A stretch of 64,000 bases of DNA. Source: Purpureocillium takamizusanense. Taxonomy: Eukaryota > Ascomycota > Sordariomycetes > Hypocreales > Ophiocordycipitaceae. The stretch covers positions 2,232,001 through 2,296,000 of the forward strand of contig NC_063068.1 of the NCBI RefSeq assembly GCF_022605165.1. Direction: 5' to 3'. Both the position numbers and the translations under genes were made by a program. The number at the start of each line of letters is the position of its first letter. The first letter of the stretch is position 1. The notes under the pieces are model-generated. The model had not been told where the DNA came from and searched no databases. It saw nothing but the letters and a program-made list of their open reading frames with translations. This document shows positions 44,583-56,326 of this stretch, one piece after another.

Positions 44583-45350
44583 ATGAAGTACAGCACTGCC
44601 ATCATCGCGGCCCTCGCCGGCCTCGCCGCCGCGCTGCCCAGCCCTCCCGCCGCCGCCAGCCAGCAGCAGCAGCCCAGGGCAGCCCCCCGCCGCGTCGGCC
44701 GCACCAAGAAGTCGGGCTTCAACCGCAAGGACGTCGAGTACCCCACCTACTCGAGCAACTGGGCCGGCGCGGTGCAGATCGGCAACGGCTTCAACAAGGT
44801 CGTCGGGACCATCACAGTGCCCCAGGTCTCGGGCGACGCCTCGGCCGCCGCCTCCGCCTGGGTCGGCATCGACGGCGACACCTGCCAGACGGCCATCCTG
44901 CAGACGGGGGTGAGCTTCTACGGCGACGGCAGCTTCGACGCCTGGTACGAGTGGATCCCCGACTACTCGCACAGCTTCGCCAACTTTGCCATCAGCGCCG
45001 GCGACCAGATCCGCATGACCGTCGACGCCTCGTCCACGACCCAGGGCGTCGCCACCCTGGAGAACCTCACCACCGGCAAGCAGGTCTCGCACACCTTCAC
45101 CAGCACCCCCTCGACGCTCTGCGAGACCAACGCCGAGTGGATCGTCGAGGACTTCGAGTCCAACGGCCAGCTCGTCCCCTTTGCCAACTTTGGCACCGTC
45201 ACTTTCACCGACGCCTCTGCCTCGGGCTCCTCCGGCTCTGTCACGCCCTCGGGTGCGCAGATCTTCGACATCAGGGACTCCAGTGGTCAGGTTCTCACCA
45301 ACTGCGGCACCAGCGGCAGCGATCTCTCCTGCTCTTACACTGGCAACTAG
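44583..45350 (+). CDS. Secreted glutamic peptidase, family G1 (eqolisin)
   Basis: Intronless, 255 aa. Acid-active extracellular endopeptidase of the scytalidoglutamic / aspergilloglutamic peptidase family. Signal peptide MKYSTAIIAALAGLAAALP; the propeptide runs to about residue 50 and includes a basic RRVGRTKK segment. The mature start region is VEYPTYSSNWAGAV. The catalytic dyad is visible: the Gln in GDTCQTAILQTG (about Q107) and the Glu in TNAEWIVEDFE (about E185). The WVGIDGD and DAWYEWIPDYS motifs are intact. Family members work at low pH in nutrition or host colonisation. The TATA-like element upstream and strong leader suggest regulated, high expression. Confidence 0.95.
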   Translation: MKYSTAIIAALAGLAAALPSPPAAASQQQQPRAAPRRVGRTKKSGFNRKDVEYPTYSSNWAGAVQIGNGFNKVVGTITVPQVSGDASAAASAWVGIDGDTCQTAILQTGVSFYGDGSFDAWYEWIPDYSHSFANFAISAGDQIRMTVDASSTTQGVATLENLTTGKQVSHTFTSTPSTLCETNAEWIVEDFESNGQLVPFANFGTVTFTDASASGSSGSVTPSGAQIFDIRDSSGQVLTNCGTSGSDLSCSYTGN

Positions 45351-46317
45351 AGCTGTCCAGCGGACCACTGGTAGGACAACGTTTGATGCTACTAGGTAGT
45401 TAGTACTGATCTCGATTGAGACGACTATACAAAAGGGTGGCAGAACAATTCATTTGCTTGCACCTGCTCCACTGCTATTCTGGCCACGATTTGACTCGCT
45501 GAATTGCTTCCATTGTTACCATGAGATGCAGTCGTCATCTGTCATATATCATCTCTGTTTTTGCATCTTGTCGTTGCGACGTGCAGTCAAGGCAGTGCCT
45601 TGCCAGTGCCTATTGCATCCATCTATAGCAGCCTAAACTCAGAGCCCACGCGCCGCCACCGCTTCTGCTCACTGAAGAGAGGTAGAAACGTACTCCCGGA
45701 CAACGCGTTGTGTCTACATTGCTGATCCATGGATATATTCTGTCATTATACGCTACGAACATAGCTGTAGTCTCCAATAATGTCCATCATTCCTCCTCAG
45801 CTCGCAGTGTCGGGTTTACCAATCATGACCCGTCTGGAGACAATAACACATCAAAGCAACATGACAGGACAACATTAGCTCTGCCCTTCCACTCCAACCT
45901 GCCATGGAAGCATGCAGCTTGCAATCTGTATTCAACAGACCGCTTGTTTGGCCTGCCATTGCTGCACCCCAGATAGTAGCATACCCATGGTCGCCGCAGT
46001 TCGTTTGACTCGGGAAAACCCACTTCAGTTGGAACATTCGAACGATTGTGAAATTTCGAAACCTCATGCTCACATTCTACCCGACGAGCATGCCAGCGGC
46101 CGAGGAGCAAAACCTTTGTCGTATGGGAGCAAAACACAAAACACATTATCGTAAATCGTCTCGTGGCGTAAAGGTAGTGCGACGCAAAGAGCCAGGTGTG
46201 CCCATTATACGCGCCGTCTTGAACCATCGTGTCGGACATTTGTCATTGTCACGAGGCCTTGTATAATAAAACGTGGTCAACCCAGTATCGCGACTGGGTG
46301 GCGGAAGAGAAGGCATT
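45351..46317. other. Intergenic
   Basis: 967 bp of moderately AT-rich 3' flank between the eqolisin and a convergent gene. No gene, RNA or repeat recognised. Confidence 0.55.
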
Positions 46318-47478
46318 CTAGGATCGGAACCGCGAGTTGGCGCGTTCTTGGATCCGCTTCTCTGTATCAACGTATAGCCGGTCCAGGTAATCCATGGCCG
46401 ACGCGTCCTTGAGGATTTTGGCGACTTGAATGCCCGCCGAGATCAGCTGAAGGATGTTGCGGTCGTCCTTGAGCGGACGGCTCTGATGCTTGGCGGCATG
46501 TCGCATCTCGAGTGAGTTCTCCAGAATCGTGACAAACTGCTTGATTTGTCCATTGTAGAGCACGCGCGCCGGGATCCGCCTCTTGGTAGCCAGGCGCTTC
46601 AAGAGGTACACCCATTCCGTCCACTCACGATCCTGCGGCCTCTCCACCGGTCGCATGTCCTGGGTCAGGGGAATCGGAAACTGGTATTTGGCCACGAAAT
46701 CGAAGGCGCACTGCGACAGACGATCGTTGACCTGATTGAGGACACTGTCCTGTTCCTGCACGTGGAGATTGGTTGGTAGATGGGGAAGCTCCCTCTCCTG
46801 CATTGCAATCACTTCCTGAGACGGCCGTTGCAGGAATTGGTGGGGGCCGTCAAACTCATCTCGGTTGGATGGTCTTCGTTGTGAGCTCCGCTTGCCCGTC
46901 CCCTTGGACTTACGGCCAGGGCTGCCAGCGTTGATTCCATTGTCGAGGGAGTAATCCGATAAGCTCGGCGAGGTAATGAAGTCCTCCAGTGATCCGGTTG
47001 GTGAGTAGCGGCCCGGTGCCTCCCACGAAGACGGCTTGGAACCGTGGTACGACGAATATGCTTGCCCGATAGTCCCGCTCACCGCAGAGGGCGCTCGACT
47101 GACGTATGCCATGGTTGTGGGAACAGATGTATCGGGGCGGGACAGCTGAGCACTCGCCGCTGTGCGCGGGGCGACCGCAGCTTGGTAGTGCCCGCTCGAG
47201 TAGTTTACACTGGAAGATGATGTTATTACCAAGCCTGTGCGATCGACGGTACGGCGCTCGTGTCTGAAGCTTACTTGGATGGCATATAAAGGCTATTGCC
47301 AAAAGCTCCGTTGCCGTAGGCCTCAACGAAGCCGGAGCTAGGAAAGTCAGTTTGGGGCCCTAAAGTTTCTTCCCAGACGGACGGGGACGTCGAACCTTCG
47401 AACCGGATTCCATGGGTCGCGAGACATGCCAGAGCTCTTGTACGCAAGAGCTGCCTGTGCCATGTCCTCGGGAATCAT
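46318..47478 (-). CDS. Unknown protein with conserved-looking helical C-terminal half
   Basis: Gene model with three exons (47478-47396, 47337-47275, 47209-46318), 345 aa. The intron at 47274-47210 (GTAAGC..TTCCAG) is convincing. The upstream one (47395-47338) needs a weak GTTCGA donor but ends in a good ACTGACTTTCCTAG. The N-terminus (MIPEDMAQAALAYKSSGMSR) leads into a Ser/Pro/Tyr-rich disordered region with a basic patch (GRKSKGTGKRSSQRRPSNR). The C-terminal 170 residues are helical and rich in Arg/Lys/Gln (LNQVNDRLSQCAFDFVAKYQ, then EWTEWVYLLKRLATKRRIPA). I do not recognise the family. No signal peptide; the basic patch would suit a nuclear protein. Confidence 0.6.
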
Positions 47479-50400
47479 AATGCGTCGAAAGAAGATGCGG
47501 TGCCGCCAGTCGTCAAGAGGGTTGGGAAAGGACAAGAAGAATGAGATGCCAGCTTAAGTGCAGGAGCCAAGACGTTGGAAACAAGCAGAACGATGCCGTG
47601 AAATCTAGATCCGGCTGCGACAGGTAGGACAGCCGCGCAGCAAGCACACGGGGTATGTAATCCTTTGGTACGGCGCGGGCTGAATCTCTCCCGCACGAGC
47701 CCTCGAGGGCTGAATCCACCAGGTTCGAATGATTTGATTGCTCCAAACGGTCCTAGAATCCTCGGCGCGAACAGAAATGGTGCCAAACGATGAAGCGGTG
47801 TGTGAACGCGGGCAGCTGACCACAGTCCCGCAGCAGCCAACGCCTACCGTGATGGGAAAATAGACCAGTTCGAGGATCCGAGTGGCACTAAAGGTTGCTA
47901 GCGCTGCAACTGCCTGGCCATGCGCGAGCGACGATGAGCCGGCCTCTTAGAAGAAAGGGTATGCTTTCGAAGAAGAGTTTGGATTGAAGGCAGCAAACCT
48001 GGGGTGGGCAACGGAAAAAAATGCACTCGGACTGGAGGCACTTTATGTTGGATCGTGAAAGGCCCCCCCTCACAGGCGAAGACACCGGCTGTGGCGACAC
48101 CACGAGAGTGTCAGATCCCGGTCATCAAAGGTGGGATCGATTGCATGGACCAGCCCAAGAGCGTCCTCTGGCGCGGAAACGCGTCTGCCTGAGTGGCGAG
48201 TCGTCTTTCTGGGCTGGAGGAGCGGCGTCTCGCGCACAAGGGCCAAGCACTTTAACGGCAGGTCTTGATCAAAGTACGGAGGCGGGGGTTCCAACAATAC
48301 GGGGGAGGGCGGCGGCTCCAAGCGATGGTCGGTCACCACGCACGCACGCACGCAGGCAAGCTTCTCCCGTCGGGCGCCTGCGCAAGTCCAGTGGGGTCGA
48401 GCCAGAGTCTGACGTCGCCCGAGGGAAGGGGTGTGATGGAGGGCCTCGCTGTGCTGTTGGTCAAACAACAACGCCAGATCGCGCGCAAACAGAACCCAAA
48501 GTGGGCGTCGTCCTGGGGTATCCCGGAGGCTGGCGTTGGAGCACCGCTCTGGTGACCAAGAATGCTGTGCGTTTCTATGTATGTACAGTACTGTACCGTA
48601 CTGTACTGTACTTGCCTTCCGACCAGGACAAAGTAATACCGTGTTGGTGGGAGCAAAGAGGGTCGGGCCAGACGATGGGGCAGGGAATGAATGAGTGCCG
48701 TCGGGCGACCGGGGAAAGCATGCGCAAAACAACAATAGGGGAAATTGACTTCATGCGACAATGGCACGCCAGGCCGAGGTGATTGGGCAGCTAGTCGTCC
48801 GCGTTGTTGCCCAAGGCTAATGGATGACGTCGCAATACGTAGATTGCTCGTGGTGGCTCGCAGGTGGGAGCCCGATCAGGTCATCCGACACCGAGCAAAA
48901 GGAATGGCAGGGAATGCCCCTGGATGCCAGAAGGGTCAATCCTGGTTCGGTGGTGTCTTGGGCACCAAGGGCTGTTGGCTTGGGCGTGAGCGCTACCAAC
49001 TGAAACCCCAGCCGGCCACCTCAGCCTCTCCCAGACGGTGCCATCCACGGGCGCCCAACTCCGCGTTGCCCAATGACTTTGCTGCCCATCGATGCCATTG
49101 CATCATCTCACTGATAGCAGCTGCCACTGAAGACAGTATCTGGCGTGGCACGTTGTACATATCCCGGGGCGGCTGCTGGCATAAAACCCAAGGCGAGATG
49201 GCCTCGGGGCCGATTGCTGGGACTCAGTGCTGGCAAAACGAGGTCGAAGACGGCGCGTAACTGTTTGTGTATGAACATGCTGCAAGAGCCTTGCGGGGCC
49301 ATCGACATGGCCATTGCGAGCCCCTTCTGCACTTTCCCGAGCAGCATCTTCGGCGCCATCCATCCACGCCCAGACAGACGCCCGCCCTACTTACAAGTGA
49401 ATCGATGGTTCGAGGCCGGCGACGCTGCCAACGGGGACGTCCATCGAGGCCGTGACGATGCCTCTCTCTGCCAGGCATCCGGGTGGCCTTGCCCGGCCAA
49501 TCATTTGGCCTGCGACTGGACTGTCCACGCAGGGTGGTTTCGATCGACGACCAGTGGTCGAACGCTGGGCCGCATCATGCTTGATGCAATGCGCGCTTCA
49601 TTCGCAGCACTGCACGACATTCCATGAGGATGCAGAGAGCGATGCGGGACACATCCGCTGCTCCAGCATGGTGGATGGCCTGCATAGAGATTGCGGCGGC
49701 ACCGAAATTGCGGTGGATCAGTCTTGCGTAGTCCCCCGGCACTCTTGCGCGCCGGGCGCCGGCTTGAGGGCGGAATCGGGTGGGTCTCTGCCCCGTGATC
49801 TCCGGCGCTGCCCGGGCCGCGTGCAAGACGTCGCCGACGCGTCGCCGGCGGCCTGTCGCGTCGTCCTTGAAATGACTGCCGATACATGAAGCCTCGTCGA
49901 GTCAGTTGGAGCACGTGGGCAAGGCGGACCGGCTGCACTTGTGAGACGCACCGATGCAGGGCCAGGTCAACGGCATGGCTGAGAACCTGTGCCGCGTCTT
50001 GCCGGCTGGTGCGGAACGCTTGACTCGAGGCGAGGATGGTGGTCTTGTGAAGGAGCTCTCCAGCCCTGAGCCATGGCATCCAAGCCTTGCGAGGCGACCT
50101 ACTGTGATGCGTTGTCAACGCAGCAGCAGCCGACTCGACTCTCAATCTGACGGCTCGCGAACCGAACGTAGCATGCATTGCGCATTGCATGCCGCCGCAG
50201 CGGGCATACTCGGGCCGGCCAAAGAACGGTGGATGGTCAGGTGCCTGCAGGTGCCTGGAATAATTGTCAGCAAGAACGTCCACAATAGTATTGACGAGCG
50301 CAATTGACCAGCAAGTCATGGACGAAGCAGACGTTACGCGGGCGATGACTGAATTCCTCCCAGTCACTACCATGGCAATCACGTGCGCCGCTCTTGCTCT

Positions 50401-53310
50401 CTGCGACCCAGATGCTCCTTCCGCGGGCATCCCCAAGCCACCAGCGCCGCTGGGAAAGCCACACCCGTCGAGACCCACGTGCCCGAGACGTGACGGGCCG
50501 CACTTGCCGTTTTACGGGCCGCCCGTTGATGAGGCAGGCACTGCCGGGCGGGCGGGCAGACGCATTAGCTAATAACTAATCAGCAGCGAGGAGGGGAGGC
50601 CAACGCTGGCATCGTGGGATGAAAAATCGAGGCGCACGTGTCACAAGGCGCCATGCGTGTCCTTTGTTACACCAAACAGCTCATCCGTCAAGGCGTCCAA
50701 CCAACGGCACGGCACCAGCTGGGACCTCTGCACCTCCCACCTCATCGTCTCTCTCTGTCTCTCTCTCTCGACGCGCCTTCCTTTGCCTTGCTGAGAGCGT
50801 CTCTCCCAGCGTTCATGCAAGCCTCATCACACCGGGCGGTGGTAATTGGCTTGGCTTACATTGACCGCCATTGCGTGACCTTGGCCGGCACGACTTTCAT
50901 TCGCCCAGCCCAGCAATCGCTGCTCGAAAATTCTGCTGTCTCGGATCCAGCACCTGCCTGGGTACCTACCCAATACCTTACTATTATCATTGCCAGCTTG
51001 TTGTACTTCGTACGTACGAAATACCCCGCTCCGCGCAGGAGCCAGCGTCACCCTTGATCCGCCAGCCGACCCTCGGTCCACCTTTGTTGCAGCGCTGACC
51101 CTGCCTGCTCTGCAGCCGGTGGACAGGCGGGCGGGCGGTTCGTGAGAATTTGTCCGCGTCGCCTTGCGGACAGAGAGAAGGCAATCAATCCGGCTTGCCA
51201 AGTCGGCGAGTCGTCGCCCCGCCCCGCCCCGCCCCAGCCCCCTTGTTGACCCTCTCCTTGTCCTGCTGTCCGTCCTTGTTGTTGTTGTTGTTGTTGCCTG
51301 CCGCTCTACAAGGAGAGATGATGTCGCATCGCGGCTGTCGGACAGCGTCGTCTCTTGACGGCTGGCAACCTCATTTCCCCATGAAACGAGCGAGATGAGA
51401 CGGCTCCCCTCGTGCCTCTTGGGGAGCTGACAATTCAAGCGCCGAGCTGACAACAAACGCCTCCTCGCCAGTCGCTCGACCTGCAGTGCTGTGTTGTCCT
51501 GCAGCCATGCCACCCCGACTCGTCACGTTTGGCGCTCCTTCGGCCACTTACAGCGCCTTTGCCGTGCGGCCGTCCCCACCGCGACCCCCTCTTCAAGGAT
51601 CCGGGTTGGTGATACATACTTGAGTCGCAACGAATCACTTCCCATCAAAGCGCCAGCGCATCCATGCGACCGCCCAAGAGGCCTGTCTATTGGCGTCATT
51701 CGACACGCTGGTTGTGTGGGGGCTGGCTTTGCTGTCTGGGCATGAGCTGTCGCTCGTCGACTGTAACGATAAAACCCGCATGCCCCCTCGTTGCCCAACC
51801 CTCATCCCTCTTGCGTTCTTGTCTTTCTGCCCAACCCTTTCTGCCCAACCTCCCAATCGACTCCTGTCCTCACTTGCTTTTCAGAACACGGGCTCTTGCA
51901 ACAAACCCCTCGTTCCATCCTGCTCTTGCACAACAGCCCATCCAAAGGACTTCCCCCAAGACTGCATCCACCCAGGACTGCTCTGTTGCGCATCATCACA
52001 ACATCAGCTCGGGCCTTTGCCACAGCTACACAGAAAAACAGACGTTTGCCAGACAAACTTGACCCAAAGTTTGATCTTCCCGGATCCCTTGTGGTTCTGT
52101 CTCGTGCTCCGGCCCAGGATACAATGACAGTTGCCCTGCTGGTGTCGCACCCAGGCAATATGCCGGGTTACAGCAACACGGTTGACCTTGACGAGGTCCA
52201 GTCTCTCTCCAGGTACTGTTTTCTTTTTCCACTCACCGGGATTGCGTCTCTTTGTTATGCCATGTTGAGCGAGCAATCATGTATATTTCTTTTGCGTCTT
52301 TTCGCTTCATTCTGGACCACCAATCCGAGCCATCAGGACCGAGTTTTTTTCAGGATAGGAAGCCCGGATCAACTGGATCATTTACAGCCCAGGATTTTCA
52401 CGCAGCCATCAGGCACGCTGCCAGGAACAGAACTTGTCCGGCAGGACGAGGCGTAAACTGACCTGTGTATCTGCGGCCGAGCAGCCGCCAGTAAGTATAG
52501 CCCATCGTCAAAACCCAACAGGCTCCCAGCCAAAGGAAATTTGCCTTGAAAAAGATGATTTTGCTTGCCATGGATGAGACTCAGAGCTCAAACCAGGAAA
52601 TGGACCGTTCTTTTGCCAATGGCTAGGCCGCCTTACACCAGGATCACGCTCTCGTTTCTGTACATTGCTCTGCGAGGTACATGTTTCCGAGCAGCTGTCT
52701 GAACTTCAAAATGGTTCACCGCAATCCTATTTTGATTGCATTCGCGGCCGCGAAATCATGGATGTCAACTTCATTTGCTTCCAAATCTTTGCCACAAGGG
52801 ATACTCAACTACCAAGGATACTCTGGTTCTCTATTCGCGCTCTGCCTGCTTTATTGTCACTTAACTGGAAGTCGATCGCTTCACTTGTTTGCTGGATTAC
52901 CTAGGGACCCCATTCCCGTTGAGAAAACAACCTCACGGCGTGTGCTCTGTTGCCACGTCTACTGGAGTAACGATCATGGAACACTCCACTCCGGACCTGA
53001 ATTTCGCAGCCGGACCTATCCCTCAACCCTGCTCGTCATTACTTTATGAGCCCGGATCCTCAGATGCGAGACCTCGTGATTTTCCAGGATTTTCGAGACC
53101 GCGTGCAGTGGCACCTAGCTGGGTTTGTAGACTGCCCGAATTAAGGCGATATGTACCATGAACTAACTGGTTGTAGGATCAAAGTTGACTCATGCTGCAT
53201 TTTCGTCGTTTGGGAAACCGTCAAACTTGTCTTTTTCTGCAAACAATTGAGCAGTAGTGGTGAAAAGCATACTGACCAAAAGCAGCGATTACAGTTATCC
53301 CCAGTCAACT
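47479..53310. other. 5.8-kb gene-free region upstream of the C2H2 regulator
   Basis: No gene I can support on either strand; the longest frame (49501-50478 minus) has random composition. Visible elements: a GTAC/TGTAC inverted-repeat array (48583-48611), a CACGCACG run near 48339, a (GTT)n run near 51278, CCCCGCCCCG boxes at about 51219-51236, a GTACTTCGTA motif (51003-51012) and a C/T-rich, leader-like stretch at 51775-51990. The last 1.3 kb may be a long 5' UTR with several short upstream frames. Confidence 0.5.
48583..48611. repeat. GTAC/TGTAC inverted-repeat array
   Basis: Overlapping GTAC and TACAGTACTGTA palindromes in 29 bp of non-coding DNA; both strands read almost the same. Confidence 0.75.
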
Positions 53311-55007
53311 ATGGCTTCGAATGCTTCAAGCATGTTTTCTTTCTCTCAGACAGAACCCTCGACAGACCTTTTGAATGGGTCGTCATGGGGATCGCATGGT
53401 GAAGGACCACAGAACTATCAAGATTACCCGGACAATGGATCATCCCACTCTGGAGAAGCCGAGGAATATCTCTTTACTTCAGGCCAGACCACCCCGAGAG
53501 GATCAAGGACGGACCAGCCCCAGACCACGGAAGCCTTGTGGAACGCTACCAGGACTGCTACGTCCGCACCCATCATGGCTCAGGCCATGACACGTGTGGA
53601 CTCGAGCAGGTCCATTGCCTCAGCCATGTCGCAAACCTCGCGACTGTCTAACATGGGCAGCACGGGTAGCGTGCCCGCATTCCGGACGGGGACTCATGCC
53701 ACTGCCCCCATGGCCGGGATGGACTCATGCTTGCTGCTAGACGCTGATGCTGGCTCTGTGCCGCCGCAAATGTACTGGGCCGACTACAACCTCGACATGA
53801 ATTTGCATGCCGAGAACCAGGGTGTTTACTCTCTTGCTGATACCAGCCCACTTCACGTGGTGCCCGCCCACATGCATCTCGGCGCAGAGTCGGGGGTGCC
53901 GGACAACTCCTCGCCCAGTTCGTGGGACTGCTTTTCTAGCTCAATTTCCCGGACATCCTCCCCAGCGACAGTTGATGAGACCTGGATATCGGGTCCCATG
54001 AGCCCGCATTCATCTCCAGACATCAAGTGCCAATCGCCAAGGTATGTACAGCGCGGCAGCCGGGTGTCCACCGAGTCTTCTGATCATTTCGTCCTGGCAA
54101 GAAGCTCGGAGCGTAAGCTGCCATTGATGGCTGACGAACGAAGCAGCAACGGAGTTGCTCAGATCGACGAGTCCATGGGGCTCTCGCAGACTTTCATGCC
54201 CCGCCGCCAGGGAAGCGACGGCGAGTCTGCTCGCGACCATGCGCTGTACAAGAATGCCGCGCCCGGACCCGATAACCTTTTCCACTGCCCTTGGGAGGGC
54301 CAGCCAAACTGCAACCATAAGCCCGAGAAGCTCAAGTGCAACTACGAGTAAGAATCATTGCGCCTGCAGCTACCATTCGTGCTGGAGACTGACTGTTGCG
54401 CAGCAAGTTTGTCGACTCCCACCTCAAGCCTTACCGCTGCAAGGCCGACACCTGTGAGGGCGCTCGATTCTCGTCCACTGCCTGCCTCCTCCGCCACGAG
54501 CGTGAGGCACATGGCCTGCACGGCCATGGTGACAAACCCTTCCTCTGCTCTTATGAGGGTTGCGAGCGTGCTGTCCTGGGAAACGGCTTTCCCCGTCAGT
54601 GGAACCTAAGGGACCACATGAAGCGCGTGCATAATGACCACGGCAGTGCCGGTGGCTCACCACCATCTGCATCTGGTGCGCAGTCCTCTGCCAAGGGCCG
54701 CAAGAGGAAGACCGATGTCCCGGAACAACAGGCCACAAGCACGCGCAAGGCATCCGTGAAGTCATTGCCAGTTGAGCCTGTGCAATCTACGACCAAGCCG
54801 CTCCTTGACCAATGGCTGGATCACCGCCGGGCCGTGGAGGGCATGATTCGTGGACTCCACAAGCCAGAAGACTCGCGGAACCTCCAGCAAATCACTGAGG
54901 TACAAAAGCATCTGGCGGCCATGGCCAAAGTGACGACGGAACTCACCGGTATACCCAAGTCGGACATCATGCCAGCTCCCAGCCGCAGGAGCTACTCTTC
55001 AGGCTGA
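53311..55007 (+). CDS. C2H2 zinc-finger transcription factor
   Basis: Two exons (53311-54347, 54404-55007) and a 56-nt intron (GTAAGA..GCGCAG) give 546 aa. The splice restores CNYDKFVDSHLKPYRC, a very conserved stretch in fungal C2H2 regulators, so the intron lies inside the first finger. Residues 1-320 are Ser/Thr/Pro-rich and probably disordered. The fingers are about residues 330-440: FHCPWEG...C and H ligands, then YRCKADTCEGARFSSTACLL with HEREAH, then FLCSYEGCERAV with HMKRVH. A basic segment (AKGRKRKTD) follows as likely nuclear signal. The ATG at 53311 (MASNASSMF) is preferred to one 54 bp upstream by its resemblance to a normal polar N-terminus. No named orthologue assigned. Confidence 0.85.
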
Positions 55008-56326
55008 ACAACCAAAGCGGTGAGTGCCTTTTGTAGCCGATTTAGTGAAAGTCTCGACACTGACATGAACGAGGCAAGACGGCAGCTTTCTTTGCTGTTA
55101 CTTATGTCGCCCTCATGCCGGCGCCAGTGCGCCAACAGGCATCAGCCCTTGCCAATGGAGCTCCGCGGAACCGTCAGGAACCGTAGTGCGTGGCAAAAGG
55201 GAAGTCCGGATCCGGACACTATGGATACTCAGATCGCTGCGGCGAGAGCTTCCAAAAGGATAGGCGGCGCCACCGCAGCGACGCTCCCTTGGGACCCAAG
55301 GGCAGTGGCAAGACCGGAGCTCCTAGTATCAGCATCAGGGGGCTCAACCCAAGGTCTGCTTAGCACGCCGCTTCGCGAAGCATGGCGTGTAGTGGAAGGG
55401 GTTGTAGACAGTGAGCGTGGAGGATACTCAAGGGACACTGTGTTTGAGAGAATGATACAAGGCAGCCGGCGATATCGTTGACTCTTAGAAGAATTGCTCA
55501 GCTCAATGATTGATCACATGAACCTTTATTCCCCCTGGCCAATAGGATGTCTTGTTCGTTGAGGTTCGAAGGCAATTGGAAATGAGACCGTAGAAGTTGC
55601 CTGCCGGTTCCAATTTGATTTATGAGAGTGAAGGAGCAGACACTGGTGTACGAAGATAGGGAGGCAGAGCAAGCGACAAGTGTGACGATGTTTTATTGTT
55701 GGCCATCAATCCGATGAGCATGTAGGTCGGGGCAGCTTCCAGGGTTGCTTTTCAGCCAACACTCGCTTGTCCGGACATACCTACCCAGACGAGTCCAAAG
55801 ACAGTGTGCATGTGCTGTGGTGTAGTGATGGCTGTGCCGGGTCAGATCGGCGACAATGCCTGAAGCTCAGCTCGGCAACAGACGCCCAGGATACACGATA
55901 ACATGAGGTGATTGTTTGGACGGGACTAATTCGGTACCTTATGTAAGGAACCTGAACCTTCCGCCTGGAAGGGCCGTAGGTTGCAGTGCGGTAGTGGTAC
56001 TTGGCCTCCACCTCATTCATAGGTGCCTGTACTAAGGTTGAAAGCTGGAGTGCCCAGGGGCTCCAAGGCTGGAAGCTTGGGGGCCCAGGAGGTTCCAGCC
56101 CAGAGCCCAAACGCTGGAGTCGCAGTGGCGGCCCCAGCGTATTTTTTCCACCCCTCCACACCCAAGTGGGCAGTGAGCTACTTTTCCCACCCGCCAACCT
56201 ACTCGACCGCCCATCGCCATCATACCACCAGCACCACCAGAATCGTCAGAGGTCGTCGATCCCATCTACCCGCCCAATTATTCCATTATATCCTCTGTCT
56301 TCGCAACCGATCCGCATTCCGTCACG
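55008..56326. other. Intergenic: C2H2 gene 3' flank and TPI promoter
   Basis: 1.3 kb. Upstream of TPI (56037-56135) there is a cluster of GCTGGAG/CTCCAAG/GGTTCCAGCCC elements in both orientations around GGGGCC blocks, followed by a C/A-rich leader. The remaining open frames look random. Confidence 0.55.
56037..56135. promoter_or_regulatory. GCTGGA-element cluster upstream of TPI
   Basis: GCTGGAG, GGCTCCAAGGCTGGAAGC, GGTTCCAGCCC and GCTGGAGTCGC occur within 100 bp in both orientations, some 190-290 bp before the start codon of a normally highly expressed glycolytic gene. Function inferred only from position and repetition. Confidence 0.4.

Noticed and set aside
44574..45368. 264-aa antisense frame over the eqolisin
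   Set aside because: Complement of a recognised peptidase with both catalytic residues; composition is an artefact of codon bias.
49501..50478. 325-aa open frame on the minus strand in the gene desert
   Set aside because: Residue use is random-looking (Arg/Ser/His-rich), no domain or start context, no intron pattern.
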